From an uncultured Erysipelotrichaceae bacterium (GTDB taxonomy: Bacteria > Bacillota_I > Bacilli_A > Acholeplasmatales > Anaeroplasmataceae): DNA of 7,570 bases. The stretch covers positions 1-7,570 of the forward strand of contig CACZRY010000118.1 in the NCBI GenBank assembly GCA_902783745.1, written 5' to 3'. The notes beneath the pieces are model-generated. The model made no database searches, had not been told where the DNA came from, and saw only the letters and a program-made list of their open reading frames with translations. A program made the position numbers and the translations under genes. Shown in pieces: positions 1 to 5,269 of this stretch. Numbering within the stretch: the first letter of the stretch is position 1; the number at the start of each line of letters is the position of its first letter.

Positions 1-210
1 AACATCAGGTATATATGAAATATAAATTGTTGCGAAATCAGGTTGTCCTGTAATTGGACATAAGGATGTAAATTCAGGACAATTGAATTTTACAAAATAA
101 TCATTTTCCTGATGCTTATTAATAAATGTTTCTAATATATCTGGATTATAGTTAAAATCATATTTAACATTTTTATTTCCTAAAAGTTTTAAGCCTTCAT
201 CTTCTCTCAT
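1..210 (-). CDS. queF: NADPH-dependent preQ0 reductase QueF (7-cyano-7-deazaguanine reductase), N-terminal part
   Basis: This is the first 70 codons of a gene cut by the left edge of the window. The product should reduce the nitrile of preQ0 to the aminomethyl group of preQ1 in the cytoplasm, using NADPH. The visible part contains the block [19 protein letters not shown] (residues 42-60), which is nearly identical to the B. subtilis QueF active site as I recall it. Cys51 matches the nucleophile that forms the thioimide intermediate and Asp58 the nearby acid. The spacing fits the short, unimodular YkvM-type QueF of about 165 residues, so roughly 95 residues are missing. The ATG shares one base with the queC stop (TAATG), and a GAGGTGG Shine-Dalgarno lies inside the end of queC. 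It is the last visible gene of the que operon and makes the ligand of the riboswitch ahead of queD. Confidence 0.95.
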   Translation of the reverse strand, partial: MREDEGLKLLGNKNVKYDFNYNPDILETFINKHQENDYFVKFNCPEFTSLCPITGQPDFATIYISYIPDV

Positions 211-899
211 TATTCCACCTCGTATTTAATAGGATCTTTAATACCATTTATTTTGAATGCATTTAATCTATCAATACATGTACCACATTTACCACATGCC
301 TTATCTTTTCCACTATAACAGCTCCAAGTTAATTCAAATGGTACACCTAAATCTAATCCTAATTTTACTATATCAGCTTTATTCATATTAACAAAAGGTC
401 CTGTAACTTTAAGCATATTTCCACTACCTAAATAAATAGCTTTTCCTATTGCGTCATTAAATTCCTTACTACAATCAGGATATGCATTTCCTGCCGCATC
501 ATCCTTATGAGCACCATAATATATTTCATCACATCCAAGTGATAGCGCAATAGATGAAGCACTTGATAAGAATAAACCATTTCTAAATGGTACATATGTA
601 GATACCGGACTACCATTAGTTTCTTCTAGCTGTTCTTTATAAGATTCAAGTGGTATATCCTTACTACTTCCCTTTAATAGGCTACAATCTGAATATTGGA
701 ATATCTTAGCTAAATCTAAGAATAAATGCTTTACATTATAGTAATTACAAACATCTATAGATGCTTTAATTTCTTTATCGTGCTTTTGCCCATAAGAAAT
801 TGATAAAGCACATACATTTTCACTTCCATATTTAGATATTGCAAGTGCTAATGCTACTGTTGAATCAAGCCCACCTGATACTAATACTAAACATTTCAT
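210..899 (-). CDS. queC: 7-cyano-7-deazaguanine (preQ0) synthase QueC
   Basis: QueC converts 7-carboxy-7-deazaguanine to preQ0 using two ATP and ammonia. The 229-residue protein has the usual family length. It opens with the PP-loop ATP pyrophosphatase motif SGGLDST (8-14). Further conserved blocks are [12 protein letters not shown] (101-112) and [15 protein letters not shown] (129-143). The C-terminal zinc site is [17 protein letters not shown] (192-208), with Cys194, 202, 205 and 208 as likely ligands. The ATG shares one base with the folE stop (TAATG), and a strong GGAGGTG site lies 8 bases upstream within folE, so the start is well supported. It sits between folE and queF in an operon that encodes all steps from GTP to preQ1. 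No catalytic element appears to be missing. Confidence 0.97.
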   Translation of the reverse strand: MKCLVLVSGGLDSTVALALAISKYGSENVCALSISYGQKHDKEIKASIDVCNYYNVKHLFLDLAKIFQYSDCSLLKGSSKDIPLESYKEQLEETNGSPVSTYVPFRNGLFLSSASSIALSLGCDEIYYGAHKDDAAGNAYPDCSKEFNDAIGKAIYLGSGNMLKVTGPFVNMNKADIVKLGLDLGVPFELTWSCYSGKDKACGKCGTCIDRLNAFKINGIKDPIKYEVE

Positions 900-1447
900 T
901 ATAAGAACACCTCCTTAGTTAAAGAACCAATTGATGAGAATGTTTCTGTTTTTGATTTTTTCTTAACACCTCTTGCAGAAACACAAGAATGAGATCCTCT
1001 TATTCTTACCGCAATATCATTTGATTTAGTAATTCCTTTTACGACATATAAAACATCATTTGTAATTCTTTCTTGTAATTGTAATCTTTTAGACACCATA
1101 TCAGCAATTCTAGCAAGCTTAGATAAACCAATAACCTTACCATTAGGAATATATGCAATATCACATGTCATATCATACATTAACGCAATATGATGCTCGC
1201 AATATGAGAATATATCTATATCTTTAATAACAACTAAATTCTTAGAATCAGTTAAATAATCCTCATCAAATGTTTTATTAAATAATTCAATTAATTCATC
1301 ATTTGTATAATTCATACCATTAAACATTTCCATATACATAGATGCGGCACGATGAGGTGTTTCAATTAACCCTTCTCTTTTAGGATCATCACCTAATGCT
1401 TCAATTATTAATTTAAATGCTTCTTCTAGTTTCTTTTCATCTACCAT
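899..1447 (-). CDS. folE: GTP cyclohydrolase I FolE
   Basis: FolE opens GTP to 7,8-dihydroneopterin triphosphate, the shared precursor of folate and of the queuosine route. The 182-residue protein has the family signatures: ETPHRAASMY (29-38), SYCEHH (81-86), VIGLSKLARI (105-114), RLQLQERIT (121-129) and the SHSCVSARG block (152-160). Cys83, His86 and Cys155 correspond to the known zinc ligands. I place the start at the ATG at 1447, with AGAGGTG about 7 bases upstream; the in-frame GTG three codons earlier overlaps that ribosome site and is unlikely. Only one base separates it from the queE stop, so the ribosome site lies in the queE coding end. Its place within the que genes suggests this copy supplies the QueD substrate under preQ1 control; a second folE for folate could exist elsewhere. 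Confidence 0.96.
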   Translation of the reverse strand: MVDEKKLEEAFKLIIEALGDDPKREGLIETPHRAASMYMEMFNGMNYTNDELIELFNKTFDEDYLTDSKNLVVIKDIDIFSYCEHHIALMYDMTCDIAYIPNGKVIGLSKLARIADMVSKRLQLQERITNDVLYVVKGITKSNDIAVRIRGSHSCVSARGVKKKSKTETFSSIGSLTKEVFL

Positions 1448-1448
1448 A

Positions 1449-2099
1449 TTAAACACCTCTTTTATCCTTATCCCATATAATCTTATGAATTTGAATTTGT
1501 AATCTAGTGTTACATAAATTATTATCCTTCATAAAATCAACCATTAAAGGTAGGCTAATCTCGCCATACATTGGAGATAAAAATGGATTTGTTATTTCAT
1601 TTAAGTGATATTTTAGAATAATCTCTTTTGCGCGATTTAAATCATTAATATCACCACATACAAATTTAACAACATCATTCTTTCCTAAGTATTTATAATT
1701 ATCTAATATCATTTTATCTTCCATTAATGAAGATGGTCCTTTGTAATCAAGTGTAAATACTACACCTTTGATTCCAACATATTTTTTTATATCTATAGCT
1801 CCATTAGTTTCAAGTTCTATACGATATCCTAAATTAGATAATTTAATTATTAAATCATATATACCATCTTGTAATAATGGTTCACCACCAGTTAATGTAA
1901 CATTAAAAACATTACAAGATTTAATATATTCAACTATCTCATCAATACTTAATTCTTCATATTTAGGATTTATATATGAATATTTAGTATCACAATATGG
2001 ACATCTTAAATTACATCCCATAAAGCGAATGAATACTGCAAGTTCACCAGACTTTAAGCCTTCTCCATTTATTGATAAAAACTTTTCTATTACTTTCAT
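1449..2099 (-). CDS. queE: 7-carboxy-7-deazaguanine synthase QueE (radical SAM)
   Basis: QueE is a radical S-adenosylmethionine enzyme that contracts 6-carboxytetrahydropterin to 7-carboxy-7-deazaguanine. The 216-residue protein carries the iron-sulfur motif CNLRCPYC (Cys29, Cys33, Cys36, the CX3CX2C pattern), preceded by INGEG (10-14). The SAM-binding TLTGGEPLL follows at 68-76 and ELETNG at 95-100. LDYKGPSS (117-124) and the C-terminal IHKIIWDKDKRGV (204-216) match substrate-binding and tail segments of the family; the B. subtilis protein also ends in a similar NKRGV. The start ATG overlaps the queD stop as ATGA, with AAGGCGG upstream, implying translational coupling. Proteins of this type in related bacteria are often labelled clostridial-type QueE. 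Nothing looks broken. Confidence 0.95.
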   Translation of the reverse strand: MKVIEKFLSINGEGLKSGELAVFIRFMGCNLRCPYCDTKYSYINPKYEELSIDEIVEYIKSCNVFNVTLTGGEPLLQDGIYDLIIKLSNLGYRIELETNGAIDIKKYVGIKGVVFTLDYKGPSSLMEDKMILDNYKYLGKNDVVKFVCGDINDLNRAKEIILKYHLNEITNPFLSPMYGEISLPLMVDFMKDNNLCNTRLQIQIHKIIWDKDKRGV

Positions 2100-2494
2100 A
2101 TTCTATATTCCGCCTTATTATTTGGAGTCTCATATACAGAAACGGAATATACATCATATCCTTTTTTCTTTAATTCATCAAAAAAGTATTTAGAGAAATT
2201 TTCAGCAGTTGTTCTAAAATTAACAACTCTTAAAACAAATTCTTCTTTTAACATATCAAATAATTCCTTTTTTAATGAACCTTCTTCAACAATAAATGTA
2301 TGATCAAAATAATCACATAACGCTTTAATATCATTTTTTAAAATACCAAAGTCAACTAACATTCCATTGTCGCATTCTCCTTTTATTTCTGCAACAACTC
2401 TCCATCTATGACCATGGATATTCTTACATTTACCATTATAATTTGTTAAAAAATGTGCTGCATCAAATGATGCTTCTGATGAAATAATATGCAT
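2096..2494 (-). CDS. queD: 6-carboxy-5,6,7,8-tetrahydropterin synthase QueD
   Basis: QueD converts dihydroneopterin triphosphate to 6-carboxytetrahydropterin. The 132-residue protein belongs to the PTPS/QueD fold. FDAAHFL (10-16) supplies zinc ligand His14; CKNIHGH (23-29) supplies catalytic Cys23 and zinc ligands His27 and His29. The DHTF block (64-67), TTAENFSKYFF (95-105) and YETP (121-124) complete the active site, with Glu122 as the likely pterin anchor. I chose the ATG at 2494 because GGAGG sits 6 bases upstream. An upstream in-frame TTG at 2521 lies inside a terminator-like hairpin and an ATG at 2506 overlaps the ribosome site, so both are rejected. It is the first gene of the operon and lies directly behind the preQ1 riboswitch, so the whole set should be repressed when preQ1 is plentiful. 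Confidence 0.95.
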   Translation of the reverse strand: MHIISSEASFDAAHFLTNYNGKCKNIHGHRWRVVAEIKGECDNGMLVDFGILKNDIKALCDYFDHTFIVEEGSLKKELFDMLKEEFVLRVVNFRTTAENFSKYFFDELKKKGYDVYSVSVYETPNNKAEYRI

Positions 2495-2506
2495 AATAGC
2501 CTCCAT

Positions 2507-2529
2507 AAAAAAAGTACCCAAATGGGCAC
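2507..2529 (-). terminator. Second terminator-like hairpin just before the queD ribosome site
   Basis: The minus strand reads GTGCCC-ATTT-GGGTAC followed by seven T. This is a 6-bp stem (2529-2524 with 2519-2514, one G-U pair), a 4-base loop, and then a U-tract that ends at the ATGGAGG ribosome site. It lies one base after the T-run of the main riboswitch terminator. It could be a back-up terminator or a structure that limits access to the queD Shine-Dalgarno. The hairpin is seen; its activity is inferred. Confidence 0.55.
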
Positions 2530-2530
2530 C

Positions 2531-2562
2531 AAAAAAAAGAAAATGGGATAAAATATCCCATC
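2531..2562 (-). terminator. Riboswitch-controlled intrinsic terminator of the que operon
   Basis: On the minus strand ATGGGATA and TATCCCAT pair perfectly (8 bp, 3-T loop, 2561-2543). They are followed by TTTC and eight T. It begins about 19 bases after the preQ1-I aptamer and ends before queD, as expected for the expression platform of a transcription-attenuating riboswitch. Bases GATGG at the foot of the hairpin can alternatively pair with CCATC in the aptamer loop, a plausible antiterminator. Confidence 0.85.
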
Positions 2563-2580
2563 AAAAGCTTATATTAGAGC

Positions 2581-2624
2581 CCTGGTTTTGTTTAAAGACA
2601 GGATGGTACAATAGAACTGTCTTG
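2581..2624 (-). promoter_or_regulatory. preQ1-I riboswitch aptamer
   Basis: On the minus strand a hairpin AAGACAG/CTGTCTT (2623-2617 with 2601-2595) encloses a loop starting TTCTA and containing TACC. It is followed by an A-rich tail, TTTAAACAAAACCAGG, ending at 2581. This is the preQ1-I (RF00522-type) pattern: a short P1 stem, a loop whose CC can pair with the terminal GG to form the H-type pseudoknot, and an adenosine-rich tail lying in the P1 groove. The tail closely resembles that of the Thermoanaerobacter tengcongensis aptamer as I recall it. The loop is a little longer than in the smallest examples. The aptamer leads into a terminator and then the preQ1 synthesis genes, so preQ1 binding should stop transcription. 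Confidence 0.92.
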
Positions 2625-2648
2625 TTAAAATTCTATGGTATTTTAACA
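2623..2648. repeat. Perfect 9-bp inverted repeat over the que promoter -10 and start site
   Basis: On the minus strand TGTTAAAAT (2648-2640) and ATTTTAACA (2631-2623) are perfect inverted copies around an 8-base spacer. The left arm contains the -10 hexamer TAAAAT and the right arm abuts the aptamer P1 stem. It could be an operator for an unknown repressor, or, in transcripts reading through from nudC, an RNA hairpin. AT-rich DNA makes such dyads more likely by chance, so the role is open. Confidence 0.4.
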
Positions 2649-2668
2649 TTTAATGTAATTAAATGCAA
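2640..2668 (-). promoter_or_regulatory. que operon promoter
   Basis: The minus strand shows TTGCAT (2668-2663) as -35, a 17-base spacer and TAAAAT (2645-2640) as -10. Transcription would start near 2633, about ten bases before the riboswitch stem. This matches the short 5' leaders usual for preQ1-I. The -35 begins only a few bases after the nudC stop codon. Confidence 0.75.
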
Positions 2669-2675
2669 TACTAAT

Positions 2676-3473
2676 TTATATTTTACCTAAACGGAAATCC
2701 TTAATCATAGTACCTGTTAATGACATTTCATCTGATACTTCAGTTTCATTATCATCTCTTCTTAAGAATTTTGCTATAGAAAGCTCATCTTCTTCTAATG
2801 TTATTTTAGAATCTCCTTTAATTTCACAAGTATATCCTAACGCAAGGCCACCACTTATTCCCCAAGGCTGTGAACCATAATATTTTATATTACATATATC
2901 AAGTCCAACTTCTTCTTTAACCTCTCTTATAACGGCTTCTTCTGGAGTTTCACCTATTTCTATAAATCCAGCAACTAAGGCAAAGCGAGAATATCCTTTT
3001 TTGTATTTAGTAACAACAATAGTATCATCTTTAGTATTTTTAATTAATACTATTACAAATGGTGATATTTTAGGAAAGTATAGCATATTACAACATGGAC
3101 ATATAAACGCTCTTTCATGTTCACTATGTACTAATGCCTTACCACATACTCCGCAATAATTATTTCTTCTATACCATAAATACATATGGTATGCAGTCAT
3201 AATAATATATCCCTTGCCACCAAAAAATCTTCTATATATATTAATATCTTGATATTGAGAATCAAGCTCATTTAATGACATAAAATATTTTTTATCATTT
3301 AGACTAAATAAATATCTTGATGATACTTCTCTTTTAAGATCACTAATTTTAGGTATTTCATCATTAATTAAATATACTAATCCGTTCTTAAAACATAATA
3401 TATAATCATCATTACAAGGTTTTATATTTTTATATAATGGTTCATATTTCTTTGGTTTAAAATCTTGTATCAT
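2676..3473 (-). CDS. nudC: NAD(H) pyrophosphatase NudC (Nudix hydrolase)
   Basis: NudC hydrolyses NAD(H) to NMN(H) and AMP, and in E. coli and B. subtilis related enzymes also remove NAD caps from RNA 5' ends. The 265-residue protein has an N-terminal domain (1-100), a four-cysteine zinc ribbon (CGVC at 107-110 and CPCC at 125-128) and a Nudix domain. The Nudix box runs from Gly169 to Leu191 with the REVKEEVG core (183-190). The hallmark that separates NudC from other Nudix enzymes, SQPW (201-204), follows it as SQPWGIS rather than the common SQPWPFP. The ATG overlaps the stop of the small membrane gene upstream (ATGA), with AAAGGATGAT as ribosome site. No terminator lies between its stop and the que promoter. 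Length is close to the usual 257-280 residues. Confidence 0.93.
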   Translation of the reverse strand: MIQDFKPKKYEPLYKNIKPCNDDYILCFKNGLVYLINDEIPKISDLKREVSSRYLFSLNDKKYFMSLNELDSQYQDINIYRRFFGGKGYIIMTAYHMYLWYRRNNYCGVCGKALVHSEHERAFICPCCNMLYFPKISPFVIVLIKNTKDDTIVVTKYKKGYSRFALVAGFIEIGETPEEAVIREVKEEVGLDICNIKYYGSQPWGISGGLALGYTCEIKGDSKITLEEDELSIAKFLRRDDNETEVSDEMSLTGTMIKDFRLGKI

Positions 3474-3646
3474 TTTTTATCATCCTTTTTAAATAATATA
3501 AATAATATTAAAAAAATAAAAATTGAAAAAAGTCCAATCAATGAAGCTATTGGTCCAAAGAATATGCTTAACAAAAGCACTGTTATTAAAATTATTGATA
3601 TAAAAATAAAACTAATAATTAATGATTTCTTTTTGGACGGTAACAT
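3470..3646 (-). CDS. Small two-helix membrane protein coupled to nudC
   Basis: This 58-codon gene is short enough to be missed by length filters. The protein starts MLPSKKKSLI, then has two hydrophobic stretches (about 8-30 and 33-52) split by a GPIAS turn at 31-35, and ends in KKDDKK. The basic N-terminal segment and charged tail suggest two membrane helices with both ends in the cytoplasm. Support for translation: GGAG stands 7 bases before the ATG, an extended -10 promoter lies about 25 bases upstream, and the stop TGA overlaps the nudC ATG (ATGA). I do not recognise a family; it resembles many small hydrophobic proteins of Bacillota. The coupling suggests co-production with NudC, but a functional link is only inferred. 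A 91-codon frame on the opposite strand covering the same bases has no comparable support. Confidence 0.75.
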   Translation of the reverse strand: MLPSKKKSLIISFIFISIILITVLLLSIFFGPIASLIGLFSIFIFLILFILFKKDDKK

Positions 3647-3669
3647 AACATTTCTCCAATCTTATTATG

Positions 3670-3678
3670 ATTATATCA
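3670..3678 (-). promoter_or_regulatory. Extended -10 promoter for the small membrane gene and nudC
   Basis: The minus strand reads TGATATAAT, a TGn extended -10 with a perfect TATAAT (3675-3670). No good -35 is seen: TTACTA at 3700-3695 is 19 bases away and inside the upstream terminator. Transcription would start near 3663, leaving a leader of about 17 bases with GGAG. Confidence 0.65.
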
Positions 3679-3679
3679 T

Positions 3680-3714
3680 AAAAAAGGTAGTAATTAGTAA
3701 AAATAATTACTACC
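3680..3714 (-). terminator. Terminator after the TrmN6-like gene (potentially bidirectional)
   Basis: GGTAGTAATTA and TAATTACTACC form a perfect 11-bp stem with a 7-base loop (3714-3686), followed on the minus strand by six T (3685-3680). Six further T precede it on the minus strand, giving an A-run after the stem on this strand and a U-tract in the opposite direction, so it could work both ways. It lies 22 bases after the methyltransferase stop. Confidence 0.9.
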
Positions 3715-3736
3715 AAAAAAGTAAAAGAATATATAA

Positions 3737-4402
3737 TTAATTATTTCTATCTAATATAATTGGTTTAATAACATTTAATCCTAAATTCGCATTTTTAACA
3801 CACTTAACCATAAATACATTAGAATTTTCTTTGTTTTTATCATATACAAATTGAATCTTTTTAGGAATTAAATTATTCTTTTTTAATTCTTCTAATACCT
3901 CATCTAATCTTGGAGATATATGTAAGAAATAAAGTGTACCTGAATCTCTTAAATTTCTTGAAATTGATTTAACTAATTTATCAATAGTAAGTGATTGTTC
4001 ATGCTTCGCTAAATTTATGTAATTATTATCTGCCATATTATCTTCTTTAGTCTTAAAATATGGTGGATTACATATAATAACATCATATAATTCATCACTT
4101 TTATAATCAATAATATTAGCTTCTTTTAATTCTACATTAGAAATATTATTTAATTCCATATTTTCTTTAGCTAATTCTAATGCTTTTTTATTAATATCAA
4201 TTCCTGTCATTTTTTTAGGTTTAAATAATGATGCATAAAGTAACAATGCACCCTGATTAGTACCAAAATCACAGACACTATCTTTATGCTTAATATCAAT
4301 AAATTCACCTAATACCATAGTATCAGAATTTATTAAAAACATATCATCATCTTGTATAACCTTTAATTCTTGATGCTTAGGTATAAAATCAATTCTTCTC
4401 AT
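3737..4402 (-). CDS. TrmN6/YabB-like SAM-dependent methyltransferase, probable tRNA1(Val) A37 N6-methyltransferase
   Basis: The 221-residue protein is a class I SAM-dependent methyltransferase. Residues 43-55 (VCDFGTNQGALLL) form the SAM-binding motif I, GIDINKKAL (67-75) the acidic ribose-binding strand and CNPPYF (111-116) the NPPY motif typical of N6-adenine and related methylases. HEQSLTIDKLV (134-144) is also typical of the YabB/TrmN6 group, which in E. coli methylates A37 of tRNA1(Val). Motif I lacks the second glycine of the textbook GxGxG, which I believe is common in Firmicutes homologues but cannot check here. The N-terminus (RRIDFIPKHQELKVIQ) also looks like the YabB group. It is somewhat shorter than the E. 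coli enzyme (about 245). The ATG shares a base with the hydrolase stop (TAATG), with AAAGGAA upstream. The exact RNA substrate is inferred. Confidence 0.82.
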   Translation of the reverse strand: MRRIDFIPKHQELKVIQDDDMFLINSDTMVLGEFIDIKHKDSVCDFGTNQGALLLYASLFKPKKMTGIDINKKALELAKENMELNNISNVELKEANIIDYKSDELYDVIICNPPYFKTKEDNMADNNYINLAKHEQSLTIDKLVKSISRNLRDSGTLYFLHISPRLDEVLEELKKNNLIPKKIQFVYDKNKENSNVFMVKCVKNANLGLNVIKPIILDRNN

Positions 4403-5190
4403 TAAAATAATTCCTTTATTAATAAATCTTTAAAATTAGGGTCTAAGTCATAAAATGCATGACATCCACCTTCTATAATTTTATATCTTAAATGCTTATT
4501 GTATTTTTTCATTTCATCAATTGCAGTTATATTAAATACTTTATCTTTATCTCCTGATACTATAAATGTATCAACATTAATATTTTTAATATCAGTTCTA
4601 ATATCTAAATTAATTAATGTTTTTGCAGCAATTATAAAATGATTTAATTCTTCATTTGATATTTGATCCTTCATATTAAGGAATAATTCTATATTCGCAT
4701 TATAAAATTCAATAGTATATATTTTTTCAAGCATTAAAGATAATAATTCATCTAGTTTATTATTTTTAGCATAATTAACTAAATCTATAAAGAAATTAGA
4801 TTCATCATCATTAATGTATGATGTTGTACCTGCTAAAATTAATTTTTTTACTAAAAAAGAGGTTTTAGATGCAATAAGTTGAGATATTATTCCACCCATT
4901 GAAGTACCAAATAAATATAAATCCTTCATATTAAGCTTATTAAATATTTTAATATAATCATTTGTAAAATCATAAATTGTATAATCAGATGGAATATTTA
5001 CCTTTCTTTCAAAAAGATAAATACTATATTCACTAGATAAATATGAATATTGCTTTTCTATTATATCCTTTGATTTTAAGATATCAAATAAATAAAGACC
5101 AGGTATAATTATTAAATTCTTCTTACCATTGCCAAATTTCATATATCTAAAAGTATTATCATCAATAATAACATTAAGTAAATTGCTCAT
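4402..5190 (-). CDS. Alpha/beta hydrolase, substrate unknown
   Basis: This 262-residue protein has the alpha/beta hydrolase fold. The first strand and oxyanion region are NLIIIPGLY (25-33). The nucleophile elbow is GTSMGG (95-100) with Ser97, the acid is in VSGDKDKVF (211-219), Asp214 or Asp216, and the histidine is His244 in EGGCHAFYD. All three members of the triad are present and in the right order. A region of about 60 residues (130-190) forms the expected helical cap. No signal peptide is seen, so it should act in the cytoplasm. The family includes esterases, lipases and MenH-like enzymes, and the sequence alone does not choose among them. The start has AGGTG 5 bases upstream. It is probably co-transcribed with the methyltransferase that follows; no shared pathway is evident. 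Confidence 0.85.
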   Translation of the reverse strand: MSNLLNVIIDDNTFRYMKFGNGKKNLIIIPGLYLFDILKSKDIIEKQYSYLSSEYSIYLFERKVNIPSDYTIYDFTNDYIKIFNKLNMKDLYLFGTSMGGIISQLIASKTSFLVKKLILAGTTSYINDDESNFFIDLVNYAKNNKLDELLSLMLEKIYTIEFYNANIELFLNMKDQISNEELNHFIIAAKTLINLDIRTDIKNINVDTFIVSGDKDKVFNITAIDEMKKYNKHLRYKIIEGGCHAFYDLDPNFKDLLIKELF

Positions 5191-5211
5191 ATAATCACCT
5201 ACAATATCTAT

Positions 5212-5220
5212 TTTATAACA
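5212..5220 (-). promoter_or_regulatory. Probable extended -10 promoter for the hydrolase-methyltransferase pair
   Basis: The minus strand reads TGTTATAAA, a TGn element plus TATAAA (5217-5212), nine bases after the add terminator U-tract. The bases about 17 upstream (GTCTTT) are a poor -35 and belong to the terminator. Transcription would start near 5205, leaving a very short leader with the AGGTG ribosome site. Confidence 0.45.
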
Positions 5221-5229
5221 TTAGTTTTT

Positions 5230-5258
5230 AAAGAAAAGACTACTTTTTTAAAGTAGTC
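5230..5258 (-). terminator. Terminator after adenosine deaminase
   Basis: GACTACTTT and AAAGTAGTC form a perfect 9-bp stem around three A (5258-5238), followed on the minus strand by TTTTCTTT. It begins 11 bases after the add stop codon. Confidence 0.88.
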
Positions 5259-5269
5259 ATATTTTCATA

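Noticed and set aside
1768..2193. Open frame of 141 codons on the plus strand
   Set aside because: It lies wholly opposite queE and queD, has no family motif or ribosome site, and the minus-strand genes carry all the conserved motifs.
2495..2521. Nine-codon N-terminal extension of queD from a TTG
   Set aside because: The TTG lies in the second hairpin and the extension covers the GGAGG ribosome site; family homology begins at MHIISSEASF.
3465..3740. Open frame of 91 codons on the plus strand
   Set aside because: It is low-complexity Asn/Lys/Ile sequence, runs through a terminator hairpin and lies opposite the small membrane protein, which has a promoter, ribosome site and coupling.
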